Both the position numbers and the translations under genes were made by a program. Below are positions 1 to 12,300 of a stretch of 64,000 nucleotides of DNA, in pieces. Source of the DNA: Physcia stellaris (Eukaryota; Ascomycota; Lecanoromycetes; Caliciales; Physciaceae). Positions within the stretch are counted from its first letter, which is position 1, and every line of letters starts with the position of its first letter. The notes below the pieces were generated by a model. That model was not told the DNA's origin. It made no database searches and saw nothing but the letters and a program-made list of their open reading frames with translations. The stretch is taken from assembly GCA_018902385.1 (NCBI GenBank), contig JABSSW010000033.1, positions 186,001 to 250,000 on the forward strand, given 5' to 3'.

Positions 1-1000
1 CACCATAGCCGATAGATGTTGGGAGTCTTGTGCTATGCGTATATCAGGCAACGACAAAACGTAATACGTACAATCTTCAGGAGACATCCTGCTGTCCATA
101 TCATTACAGAATAAGTCAGATTATTCCACTTTGCTGAGACATAGAAGAGAGTCCAAGACTATTTCGTAAAAATTAAGTGTTCGATACTTGCAGAGGACAA
201 GATGACTTACATCGTTGAACGACATAGGGGGGCCTCGGATTGCGGCCAGCGGAGTTCTGTTCCTCGCATCATTTGGTAGCTGAAAGTTCGAATTGAGATC
301 AGCTGCCCAGATGTTCTTGTTCTTGGAATACATGGCTTGGCGAATTGTTCCGGTGGATTCCTGAAAGAAGAGTCGTCGATCATCGTCAGGAAGAGTGAGT
401 GCCGCAATTGAAGTATTCTCCAGGATGCGATGCTTCGACGGGGGTGTTTGAGGGGTTTGAGAAGCCTGTAAATTGGAGGAAGCTAATGTTGCGCTTAACG
501 TACGGTCAGAAAAACACACACGACCGATGGCATGACACAATTACCTCAAAATACTCGTAGATGAAGGCCTTTCACTCACTGTATGGGTCTGATCTCCTCC
601 TCTTCGCGTCAACCCAAGACCTAGACCAACACCCAGACTGACCATAGCCATTACTGCTACTAAAGCAATGAGAGCGATGACCTTCCGACGTGAGCCATGG
701 GCTGGTTTTGCATCGTTCGGAACAATGCTGTCGGTGGTAGGTACAAGTTTGGTCCGAACGGCCTCTGGTGGAGAGTTGTCGTAGAAGGTCTGTATCCCAT
801 TGCCCAGAGACACCTTCGAGTCGTTAGTTTTTGCAGTGGCACGATCTAGTAGTACTCACTTGTGGAGGCACATTGTCACCTCGATATTCTGGTGCTAATA
901 GGGTGTTGTCGATCTCTGGTGCTAATAGGGCGTTGTCGATCTCTGGCGCATTAGCAGCCGCATCGTCGAGCGCAAACCCAGCTGAAGCTGTAGATGCCAT
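1..1000 (-). CDS. Membrane-anchored fucose-specific lectin-like protein (partial)
   Basis: The gene reads leftward and runs off the left edge. Exon 1 (about 1000-860) encodes a short Pro/Asp-rich N-terminus with a repeated APEIDN motif. An intron at 814-859 (donor GTGAGT, branch-like CTAAC) joins it to exon 2 (813 to about 553), which has one hydrophobic helix (IALIALVAVMAMVSLGVGLG) after an Arg/Lys pair. A further intron leads to exon 3 (to about 215), which opens with TSIAALTLPDDDRRLFFQ and TGTIRQAMYS, the blade pattern of the fungal fucose-specific lectin family (PF07938). I infer a type II membrane protein with an external beta-propeller. A GTAAGT donor near 213 suggests the next exon continues past the edge, but I could not fix its acceptor. 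The ATG at 998-1000 is the first in frame; an upstream exon is possible because the frame stays open to about 1075. Confidence 0.6.
888..952. repeat. Tandem repeat coding for APEIDN in the lectin gene
   Basis: The unit tctggtgctaatagg followed by gcgttgtcgatc occurs twice with near-identity and a third time in part. It gives APEIDNALL, APEIDNTLL and APEYRGDN in the cytosolic tail of the lectin-like protein, a short in-frame expansion. Confidence 0.7.
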
Positions 1001-1938
1001 GTCAGCCGTGATCTCTTCACTTTTGTGATTTTCGAGGGAAGTCGCATACTCTGGAGCCACGTTTGTCTTTTGCAATTTGTTTCAAGGGCGTGGCAATGTC
1101 TGCATTAAAAGAAGGCAACCAGGCCGCGAGCGTCCAATCGATCTTCAGAGCGTGCTCGTTTGCCTTACCGAGGCACGATCATACAGAATCGATGTCGAGC
1201 TTTCAAAGGACCTTTTACTGATGATGAGATCTGATCTTTTGAGCTTCTTGTTAGACTTTGTATGATGAAAGTCTGAAAAGTGAGTATTGTCCAAGCTCTC
1301 GCAACGTTTTCGCGTACGGAAAACCGCCTTCATTGAGCCGCACAGTACCAATCTACTGCGACCTCCATTGATTTCTTAGATCAGCCTCTAAGTACCTACT
1401 ATCCGCCATCATTGGAGTTTGTGAATCAAGTTTTGTGGCAATACAATCCTCTGTCGGGAAGTCTCTTCTAATCTGTAGGTTAGGTCAATCATTGCTTAGA
1501 GAGACATACGTTGGTTGAGCTTCATCACATCTCATCGGTCGATTCCATCCCAATGAATTAAGTTGCTGTTATTTGGAGTATTTTGCTGTTTGTAGGTGTA
1601 CAGAAGCCGGAGGACTTCAAATACTTAAGACTTCTCACCTTTTGCCAAGCATACTAATGAGGAATAGGGTGTTTGTATAAGCGAGCCTCTAACTCGCTGC
1701 TAACGGCCAGAGCAGCCATTCAGGCTTCCAAATCAGGTCTATAGATATCCACCGGTGTCTATCCCATAGCAGCATATCTCCTTGGATTCCAGTGGTCATC
1801 TAGTATCGCTATTTCCCCGGTGAGATATTTATCAAAGCATAATTCTTTTCCCTTTTCTTGATGAGGACTGAACATTATTTGCGCGACATTTACTCAACGC
1901 TGAACGAGAGTGGATGATAGTTGAGAGTCAGGAAATGG
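1001..1938. other. Intergenic spacer
   Basis: About 0.94 kb between the lectin-like start and the end of the rhodopsin-domain gene. It should carry the lectin promoter and 5' UTR. Short open frames near 1077-1351 have no recognisable family, and I saw no RNA gene or strong repeat. Confidence 0.4.
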
Positions 1939-3332
1939 TCAATCCACATACACGTTTCGCTGAGTAGCTTTTTCGGTATCATACGCAAATTCAAACGGTG
2001 CCCCCATAGACCCATTATCGACAGCGGGTGGAGTCTCCGCTAGCCTGCGAAAACTGCTGAAAAGTGGTAACTTTTTCTGATCTCTATTAGTCGATCTAGT
2101 AGACGATTTTCGTATCGACGCGGTCTTCTGTTGGATGATAGCTATGAACCTGGATGGATAAAGTTTGAGTAGCCAAGGCCTAGAAACAATGAGACAGGCT
2201 GAGATGATGGTGACATCGGCTTCGATGACGGTCCAGATCGCTGCTTGAGTCAGGTAATCTAATTCAAGATTAGAGAGGATTCCATATGTGACCGATAAGT
2301 GCGGATGAGTAAATTTTTAGAGAGGGTCCGAATGTGAACGCAAAAGGAGTGATATCTTACATGTCACATCATCAGGCTGGAAGAACAAATAGCTGTAACG
2401 GACACAGCTTGATACGAGCGCCCTAAAAGATTGATAAATGAGCACTTCTTCATTGGAGACATTCAGAGGGGCAGAACGTACAGTCCGCCAAGTAGAAATA
2501 AACCTGCGATTCCCACTCGTTGAATTGTCGGCAGTTGTAGTTTCCATACCATGGGCAGTGGCATTATTAGTATCACGGCATCTGTAACGATCCACGGTAT
2601 TGGGGGCATGATGAAGAGAAGTTGCTTGTTGCCACAGTGTGCCGGAATCGATGGAATCCAATTGTGTTCGATGGGAATGCATATCAGACTATCTGCGAGG
2701 ACGGTACCAACCCACCACATCACCATTATGACTGCAATGACCTTGACGGTAAGGCGGAATCCTGGAGTGACAAAAATGCGATGAAACAGCATCAAGAGTG
2801 ATGTTTTGGTTAGGAAAAGAATGGTGGACTGAAGAGTGCCGACTGTGTACCAGAGCTAGAGACTTATCAACGATTGTACCCATTGCGACTATCGTCAACG
2901 TACCTTATTGAACATGATGAACTGATGCTCATTCAAAGTCCATATGTGGTGGCCAAGACCGTAATCTCGCACTCCTGCATAAGGGTCAATGAGCGGCTTC
3001 AATTCACGAGGAGATCGATAGTTTTTACTTACCGATACATATGAATATTGTCTGCGCGAGTGTAATGACCTTTAATTAATGAAGAATTAGCCGGATATAC
3101 TGGTAAGGCTTGAGCTAGGGCATACCAATGCAGCCATGATCAAGATGTCGTCAACCCCTATGGCAACCTTTTTCATGTGCCTGGATGTTACCCGTACAGC
3201 CACTGCAAGAACAGCGAGGATGGAAAAGACTATCGAGCAAGTATAGATCTCGACATCGTGATTCTGTTTTCCGAGAGTATGCAATTGATCGGGGGTTAAA
3301 CCCGCTGTGAGAGAAATTATAGCGGAGTCCAT
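1939..3332 (-). CDS. Fungal rhodopsin-domain integral membrane protein (SAT4/PTH11-like)
   Basis: Six exons can be joined with clean GT-AG introns. Exon 1 starts at ATG 3330-3332 (MDSAIISLTAGLTPDQL) and ends with DDILIMAAL. A small exon follows (VITLAQTIFICI), then one with VRDYGLGHHIWTL. The large exon has LWYTVGTLQSTILFLTKTSL, an external loop with CIPIEHNW...CGN, and a helix pair ending GLFLLGGL. The next has ALVSSCVRYSYLFF, and the last has YLTQAAIWTVIEADVTIISA and a charged tail ending RNVYVD. This helix order, the GxGxHxW loop and the WTxIEx motif match the fungal Rhodopsin domain family (PF20684). Its members are seven-helix plasma-membrane proteins, some linked to host sensing, but the ligand is unknown. 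The product is roughly 370 aa, which is usual. No CFEM domain is seen at the N-terminus. Confidence 0.8.
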
Positions 3333-4873
3333 GCTCGATAGGGTCAACCAGCTTGAAGTAATTTGCGATTTGCTGTAGAAAGATCCTCGAGTTATAGAAG
3401 GGAATTGTTGAAAGTCTTGAACGAACAGTGCCGGACGAGAAGATAATCATCGAACATAAATGGCGCGACGAGAGACTAGATGGTCTGCCTGGTTTTTCGT
3501 CGAATCCTTTGATACACTACGAAAGTCAAACATTTAACGAGAGGCGTAATGGAGCATTGCAAAACTACCCACATACCAGACAGAAGTCGAGCGCAGCCCC
3601 ATCCTGTATTCTTCGCAGCGAACGTGCAAATTACCAAGAATGGTGTGGGCGTACCCACTAGAGACCATTTTTTGGCTTGCTCCATCAGCAGCAGGGACCC
3701 ACCTCGATCAGTGCACACCACAAGCAAGAGCAGTAAGCCACTGAGTACGAGACTGACTCTGAGTGGATTCGTTGGCCGTGTGACAAACTACCAGACTCCT
3801 GCATGGTGCAATCGACACCAGATCGTCATTCGCGCATGTGGGGGCTGAGTTTAGATTTACCATGTGTGGCACTGTTCTCATTATCAGAAGCGCAGATGGA
3901 GTATTGACGTAGTTCCTCAATCATTTGGTAAAGCATGGTGGGGCGGACAATGTGTGCGAGCGGCGTGGGTCGGTCTTTGAACTATTTTTCAGCTCAAATG
4001 CTGATCGTGTCCACATCGAAGTCTAGAATAGACCTTGCCGCAAAGTAAACCATGAACACATTCGTGATCTAGTGTCGAAGGACGTAGTGAGGGAATCCTA
4101 TCCTCAGCCCCCACAGAATCCTCCGAGACTTTGGAGAGCCAGTAAGAGGGCAGACGTTGTCGCAGGGCACAGTGTCATTTCCATTGAGATTGTTGACGAG
4201 TGACGAAAACAGGGTTCTATTGGCACAATCAAATAGTATTGACCAACGAAATACAGGACAAGCTTCGCGGAGCCCGACAGTATGCCCGCCATATCCCGCG
4301 CACCGGTTCAGAGTGGGTTGGTACCCGTGAAGGATATAGTAGATGATGCTGAACATACAGGCACAGTGTAAGTAAGAAGGTCAATCAATAGCCTCACACC
4401 CTCAGCAATTTGTGTCAACTATCAAGAGCTAAGTACTCCGCGGCTTGGACGCAATCGATTGGGTGGTCGCGCAAGCGCTTACCGCCATGGTGAAACGCCC
4501 TAGCCGGCCTTGGCGATCTACGATCACGTGATGATCGATCTACTATCTGAGATCCTTCCACATGCTTACTTGCTTCAGTAAAGATCACCCGAATACTTGC
4601 AGCCAGTGTGTCCATCATACACACTCTCCTTCAATATGATTGGTTCCACACACTCCAACGGAGCACTGCCCGGAACTGATAGCTCGCCATACGTCATATC
4701 TTTGACAGATGAAACATGCAACACCAGGCATAAGGCTGTAGGCAGACTCGGTGACCTTTACCACCATTATGCATACAATGGCATCTAGTCCAAGACATCT
4801 CCCAAAACCGCAGTCTTCCTCGCTGTGAAGTGTCTGAGCTCTGGCGTCAAATATCTGCGCTGCCAGATCTAGG
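3333..4873. other. Intergenic spacer with no supported gene
   Basis: About 1.5 kb. Several overlapping open frames on both strands lack family signatures. A minus-strand stretch at 4104-4292 looks mildly hydrophobic, but I cannot assign it. The right part is the P450 promoter and 5' UTR. Confidence 0.4.
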
Positions 4874-6436
4874 ATGCTTCTACCTATCCCATTAGCACAG
4901 GCCACCCTCGCCACAGCCTTGGCCACGGGCATTGTACGTTCGTTCCTACGCTCTCAAGCAAGGCAGTCACTGACACGCACCTAGTATCTCATACTCAGAG
5001 CATTCCACAATCTCTACATCCACCCCTTATCTCGCTTTCCCGGTCCTCGACTATGGGCTATATCACGTATCCCTTATGTCTACACACTCGTCAGAGGTGA
5101 CTTGACTCAAAAGGTCCAGGAGCTGCACCAGCGCTACGGGCCTGTTGTTCGCCTGGCCCCCAACGAACTTTCATTCATTGACGCGCAAGGCTGGCAAGAT
5201 ATTTACAGCCATCATCAAGGTCGACCCAACTTCCCCAAGAACCCAAAATGGATGGCCCCGGCGAACAACGGTATCCACTCCATCTTGAGCGCCAACGACG
5301 CAGACCATGCTCGCTACCGACGCCTCCTTTCCCATGCATTCTCCGAGCGAGCTCTGAAACAACAGGAATACCTTGTACAATCCTGCATAGACCTCCTGGT
5401 TGAAAAATTACATCGGTGTGCTTCCTCGCCGGATACTGCAGTCGTGGATCTCGTCCAATGGCTGGGCTTCACGACGTTTGATATCATTGGAGATTTGAGC
5501 CTTGGGGAATCATTTCACTGTTTAGAAAAAGAATCATATCATAGCTGGCTGGCTATCTTGTCCAACCAATTCAAGACAGCGACTCTGCTTCTGTCATTAC
5601 GTCTGGTAGGATTGGGAAGGCCTCTGAGGATGCTGATCCCAAAGAGTATGTTGAAAAAACGACAGGAGCATACGGCAATCGCTAACGAGAAAATCCATCG
5701 CCGACTCGAGAAAGGCACATCGGCTGATGACCAAAGAAATGATTTCATGACTTACATTCTTCGTCACAACGACGAAAGGGGCATGAGTGTTCTCGAAATA
5801 GAAGCCACAATGAGAATCCTAGTCTTGGCCGGCAGTGAGACTACAGCAACAGCATTATCTGGCATCATGGGGAATCTCTTACGCAACCCAAGCACAATGG
5901 AGAGATTAGTGAAAGAAATCCGTGATTCATTCCAACACGTGTCTGAGATCGACGCCGAGCGGGTCAGCAGCCTCTCATACCTTGGTGCTGTGATCGAGGA
6001 GGGTCTCCGCCTTTGTCCTCCAGTTGCCCTAGGAATGCCGAGAGTGGTACCTGCCGGCGGCGCCACGGTATCAGGGCATTGGCTGCCTGGCGGAACCCAG
6101 GTCTCCGCCTCAGGTTTCGCATCTAACCGCTCGAGCTTAAATTTCCCAGACTCTCCATCTACCTTCGAGCCATCGCGGTGGCTCTCACACTCGTCCACTA
6201 ACCCATCGGCATCCTCGACCCCTTCAGCTTTTAATCCATTCTCACTTGGCCCAAGAAATTGCCTCGGGCGCAATCTCGCGTATTTGGAGATGCGGTTGAT
6301 CTTAGCTCATCTGATTTGGGCGTTTGACTTCGAGCTCCAGGGAAATGTCGGTAGATGGGAGGAGCAGAAGACGTGGATCCTGTGGGAAAAGAAGCCTTTG
6401 TATGTACGAGTGAAGAACAGAGACCTGTTGCATTGA
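4874..6436 (+). CDS. Cytochrome P450 monooxygenase (CYP65/isotrichodermin C-15 hydroxylase-like)
   Basis: Two exons, 4874-4933 and 4985-6436, join across a 51-nt intron to give 503 aa, a normal length. Exon 1 encodes the N-terminal membrane anchor (MLLPIPLAQATLATALATGI). Exon 2 continues YLILRAFHNLYIHPLSRFPG, the usual proline hinge. Diagnostic motifs follow in order: YGPVVRLAPNELSF, the I-helix oxygen-binding AGSETT, the K-helix ExxR (EEGLR), the PERF-like FEPSRW, and the heme loop FSLGPRNCLG with the axial cysteine. An ER-bound heme monooxygenase is secure; the substrate is not known. The N-terminal pattern resembles the fungal CYP65 group, which acts on terpenoid and other secondary metabolites. 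No polyketide, peptide or terpene synthase lies next to it here, so I do not call a biosynthetic cluster. Confidence 0.93.
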
Positions 6437-9373
6437 ACGAGAAGCTATACACCGAGGGTTACGAGAGTGAATCCATACTGGCTGAGTCTGATATCAACAC
6501 AGGTGACTTTTGGGCACTATCCATCTTTTAGACTCGATGGAGAGATTAGGTCGGGACACGGCGATGATTCGAGCTTTATAGATCTCAGAAGTGTGATTGC
6601 AGTGATCGAAACTAATGAATCATGAAATAATTGATAGGGACCATGAATCCTTGCTATCTCATGGGGATTAATGAACAGGTGATAGCCTCTCTTTTAACTG
6701 AAAGCGGTCAGTCAGCTTTACAGGAAGACGAAGATGTAAGTTTGATTCTATGTCAGTTTCACCATTTCCGATACCATCCATGATCCTTTCAGAACATCCC
6801 CTTTTAGGAAGTCGATTCCTCTGTTTAAGGACAGCTTCACTCGATACAGTTCGAACAATGTTGATAACTCTGATCTTGACGCTATCATCAGAGAAATCAT
6901 CAAGATGATTGGAAAAGAGGTAAAAACTCCAGACTCTTTTCGTCGGAAGTAGTCTTTCGGTGAATAGATGGATAAGTTGATTAGGGACATCAGATCAGAT
7001 CAGATCAGCAAAATATTCACAGCGAGCCAGATATCAGCTTTTATTATCTTTTCAGACGGCTTCTTCTTCATCTCACTCATTTCTCTTGACTTTTCATATC
7101 TTCCATTCTCAGCTTTTTCCCCTATTCTCTTTTAAAAACCCTTTCCTTGCGATTTCGCAAGTTATTTTCGCATCTCTTATCCCAGCTCTTAAAACGAAAA
7201 CCATTTAAGGAAATGGACGAAATCATTCCCAAAAGATGGACTATATCTAGCCAGAAATTCTAATCCCGTGAACCAATCTCCTCTCGATGAACACAAACCG
7301 TGAAACACGACATGCCATATGCTAAGCGTGACCCCGATAATTTCTGGAACGCTATCCATCTAATATTCCAAAAGGCTATGCAGCATATTAATGCATCAGT
7401 CCAATGAACCAGCTTTTCTTTGAAGCCGTAGAGCACCGCCAAATGCACCGAACCCCCCAACAGAGTGCGGGAGAAGAAGCAATCCAACAATCCCATCGAC
7501 CCGCTCGCATCGAAGGAGACCCTGCGATGGGAGCTGGAGCATCGTACTGAGACAACGGATAACATCGACACACAGCAAAGCAGAAGGCGAAAACGCGCGG
7601 CGACACAACGGGGATTCCCCACAAACCAGACCCGGCAGCCGTGATCCCCAGCGCCTGGCAGTTTTCTCTACAACTTCATTCAAGACCTCGGACAAGGATG
7701 AGATCGCGTGGTCAGGGTTTCTTCACGCTATGACATCTGCGGGCTTCGTAATCAAGGAAATGTGGCATTTTGCGCTGATCGAGGACAATTTCTAGCGTGC
7801 ACGAGCCGTATCCGATTGCTGAGATTCCCTTTTGGAATTATATGCGTATGGAGCGGGGTTTTGGTTGGACCTAGGATACTTTTGAGGGGAGGGAGAAGGT
7901 GCTCTGGGTGTTATATCTTAACTATGAAGTCCGTGACGTGACGAGAAGCGATGACTAGATTGTACCTTAAGGATTGTGGGATCCTCGTGCCCGCCAATTC
8001 AAGGTCTTGGTTCGGAATATCGGTATGTAATTTTGATGGTTGAATTGTAGAGTAGAATTGGAACCGCGTGATTTGATCTGTGACGCTGGAGATACCGATG
8101 AACATTCAGTCGTATTTGTACAAGCACTCACGTTACCTGTATATTTGAATATTTCACACATCCACAACCTACGCTCCACAACCTCTTCGCAGACCTAGAA
8201 CAGTGCTGAAGCCACTCTGCAAAGAATAAAACTCCCTAGCTAGTATTCCCCGCCCGTAAAACAGGAAAATTAACGCACTTGGACAGCTCAGACGAAAAAC
8301 GATGCTTTCATCTCCAAATCTCCATCCCACTCCGCATCTCCTTGTGCCGCACTCCCTCCACGCCCGTTCCCAAAACCCAAAACAGAAATATACGTACACC
8401 AGTCACAGGCAATCTCATATCTCTACCAGCACTGAAAAGCCCACAGTCTTCTCTTCTCGAAAGGAGAGGCAAAACGCACTATCACGCAAAAACCGCTTGC
8501 CAGACTCTGCTCGTCGAAAAGGTGTATCGAGGTAAACACGGTCATCACAGACAAATCCATCCATATCTTGGCTGGAGAAGGGCGTGCTTGGACCTTCCTG
8601 GAGCTCGACAGGTGGCTATTATATAGCGTCGACTTCTGCTTGTTATTTATTTTTGATTCATGCTTTTTTGGTCTTTTGCTTGTGGAGGGTATAGCAGAGA
8701 CAGCATCAAAGAACCTGCCAGAATGTTTTATGAGAGACTTGCGGACGATGGGGATGATGTCTCAGCCAATGATAATAGCATATTCATCCTGTAAGTGGCT
8801 CGATTGTGAAGCTACGGTAGAAGTTCAAACGCAAGATATGGAATTAGTTTTCAGTCATTGAGAGGCATATATCAATATGCTTTTTATAATCATGCAGGAT
8901 CTAAAACCGTGGATTCGCTTTATTGATATCGGGAAAGCTCTATCCCATGGGCTGGCGTGGCTCACTTTTCAGAGGTACACCCCGAACATTCGATACACCC
9001 ACGAGATTGCAACAACTCTACTCTCATTTCGCGATAAAACATAACTTTGAAACTTCCATATCGAGTTCATATGAGAACGTTTATGAAACTCGATACCAAT
9101 TTTTGACATTGGTTGTAGGGTGTATAAAGTTCGATGGGGGTATGCCAAGCAAAAGTGAGCCACTTTTTGCCAGCCCATGGGTTGATATCCCAAGTGTCTC
9201 TGCACGATATCCGATCGCTTTCCTCAAGTGGGGCTTTTCGGTCCATGATGCGCCTAGGCTGGCAGTTTTCCAATGGTCAGACGAATGCTCAAAAGTTGGA
9301 AAATAATGATCCGGTAACTTGGGGAAGGTTGAAATCCACATTGAAGCTGTCTTTTCAGGGCAATTGCGAGTGC
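6437..9373. other. Gene-poor spacer
   Basis: Nearly 3 kb without a convincing gene. Open frames are short, overlap each other and show no known domain. A short GATCA repeat lies near 6990-7007, and a pyrimidine-rich run lies at about 7070-7150. Long UTRs or a noncoding RNA cannot be excluded. Confidence 0.4.
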
Positions 9374-12300
9374 TCAGACTGCTTCTTTGTTTGCCTCAGC
9401 CTTGCCACTTTGGTGTCGGAAGACCGACATGATTGTCGAGATGATAGATGCCTGTGCTTGTGGAGGCGTGATCGGACTCGCAGACGCATGATTCCCCTCA
9501 TGAGACTCTCGAAGTGACGTCGCGACATTCTCTTTACTATGATTAGACATTTTTACTTTCTCCTTTCTCCTTGGTATGACGCGCTCGATTTTAGAATTGT
9601 AGAGCTGTTTAGGATTGATAAGCAGAGCGACTTGTTCTCGGAGCTGTTCTTCTTCCTTCTTACGATCCTGACGGAGCTTCTCCTGGAAAGCATCATCGGA
9701 AGTTTTCCGTTTCAGCTTTTTCTTCTTGGCCTTTTTATCGTCCTGGATTATTGCAGGGTCCGCGTCTTCCGGAGTATCTTCTTTGACCTTTTCTTGTTCT
9801 TTAAGCCTTTCGGCCGCCTCGAACTCCAATTTCTCTTTCTCTTCCACTTGTTCCTGGGTCTTCAATTGAATGTCTTTCCATTTGGCGCGAGGAAGGGACA
9901 CAAAGCTGTGAAAGACTGTGTACATGATGTTCCACGTTACGACCAAAAGCCAAGCAGCAAGGAAGACTGGGAGGAGTAAGAAGGCTACCGAAACTTGCAC
10001 CGTAATTACTATTACGCGGTCTTTTTTGTGCTTCCCGGTCAACGATCTGTAGGCTAGAGCGATGCGGTGCGCTGGGTATTCAACCAGCGTGTGTACTAGC
10101 AAGAAAGAAGTATAGACGATTTTGCTCCTTGGCAGCTTAGGCTTTCGGTCGTCATGTAGGACGTCTTGCTCTTCAGCTATACAGCTTGATGGTTAGCATC
10201 AAAGTGTAGCCAGGCTAAGCTCACTTTGCAAACGGATGTAGATCATATAGGTCTCAACTAGACGTTCAAATAATGTGCCAGACACATTTGGAACCTTAAT
10301 AGAGATCATGCACCAAACAACTTTAATCAAGCAATAGATGCAAGTCATAGCAGAGATCATCATGCTGGCTCTCCGCAGTAGTCGTACTCCTAGTACAACA
10401 TACACAAATTGACAGGTGGAAATTGCGTTTTATATTCAATGAGACGGGGTATAACGGAATGTAGGTGTACGTACCTTTTTTAATGCTAGCCAGCGTCTTC
10501 GCCCAGTTCACTGGGAAAACATTTGAGGTCTTTTCCATTTTCGTTCTTGCAGTTTGGCTGATACTGTATCTGAGCCTGCGAAAAGGCCAAGCAATTACCT
10601 CGGCATTGAATACCACGAGTACCGTAAGAATTAGAGCTATCGCAATTGCAGAAATTAGGGGTGATATCAGGCTATGTGCTCTGCGTAGATTAGCATCGGG
10701 TTTATGCCAATAAGAAAATCTCTTACGGAGGTCCTTGCATGCTAAACAAACTCTGCCACCCAGATTTAGTATCTACAGTGTTTCCTGATAGGGGGTACAA
10801 AGCCACACAACCTGATGGCGCTGCTTACCGCTACAAAGCTCAGTGGGTAGAATATCACAGTCGCATAAGTGAAGATTCGTATGTTCTCTGCGTCGTGAGC
10901 TGCGGTCCTAGACTCGGTCAAAGTTAGGTTGTTGACGAGCTATGACATGCGTTAATAGGAATCCGATGGCAGCTTCATCAAATACTTACCTCTTGTTTAT
11001 GAGTTCTGAGCTGCTCGAGACATGTCTGGATCTGCCGCCCCTGATCTCTCATAAGCGAAATTTGCTGTTCTGCACGTCTTTGTTGGTGATCAACCAGCTC
11101 CCGGTGTGTGTACTCGTCTTTTTCCGACCATCGGGGTTTGTGATGCCGGGTAGCTTCCCGTGTTGTCCACTGAGTAAGAGAGTCAATGTTAGCTTCGGAT
11201 AGGCGGCGCAAGACACTCAAGGTCGCGTCAAGCTCCAGGCAGGTGGTAGATCTGTTATACTGTGCTTCAAAATTTCGATCATCTGCTTTTGCATATATTG
11301 AAGAGTGCAGTTCCTGCCCGGTCTGCGATGGGTCAACCTCGGGTTCCAACCAGGCATCGATAGATCTAATGACTTCGGCGGTACTCCGATGAATTTCAGC
11401 TGTCATTTTCTCAACCACAAAAGGCTCCAAGATCCTTCTCTGATCAAGGCGAGTAAGATCTGTAAACCATGATTCAACTTTGGACGTGCTCAGATATGAC
11501 TGATATGGGTACTCAAGAACCCGGCGATCCGTTTTCGGAAGATATAACAGTAGATACGAGGTCCAATATTTATCGGCCATGTCCCCAATGATACGGTAAC
11601 TTACCGAAGCTTTGAAGACATCTGCAAGAGAGCCTTTGATAAGAAGCGGAAATCTGCTTTGACGTCCAGCACATATATTATCACGGTCAGGTATTGAACG
11701 TTCTTCATCATTCTCGTCTATGACGGTAACGAGCTGAAGGAATGAAAGATGAAGTTCAGTGGTCCAACAATCCGCGAGTGGATGGACCTAGACGATGGTG
11801 GCTCCTGATCAGTCGAGATATAGAAAAAGACAAGTGAGCTTACATCTTCGTGGAAATGGTTGGAGAAACCGCTGTGGCGAGAGTAGAATTGTGATATGCT
11901 TCGTTTGTCGCTGGCAGGCGAGGCCATGTACAGAATCAAAGCAATTTCGACTTGTAAGGGTCCAATGTAGCTTTACGCATTCAGATCACATTTGATGTGC
12001 CGTCAGTACAGGAGACTTACTGAAATCTTTTTTTCGCTGTCTCTACAGTGCGAGCTTGACGAAGGTGTGAGTCCAGGTCATCAGCGTCAAAAACACGTTC
12101 GAAAGGCGTGTCGCGCTGGTGTTGTCCAACGTCGACAAGATAAGCTGTCGGATTAAACCAGCTGAATCCTTCTTCGTCTCCGCCGTGGCGCTTTGGTTCC
12201 CTCCATATTTTTATGGCTCTGTTGATGACATCTACCATTACTTTGCGTACATCATCATCCTCGTCCGACCCGAGATCAGAAGCTAGACAAGCTTTCAAAG

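Noticed and set aside
4874-6436. A secondary-metabolite cluster around the P450
   Set aside because: No backbone synthase, tailoring enzyme or cluster regulator lies nearby; only a rhodopsin-domain gene and a large membrane protein flank it.
7260-7695. Overlapping minus-strand frames near 7.3-7.7 kb
   Set aside because: Three mutually overlapping frames with no domain or splice logic; none is preferable to the others.
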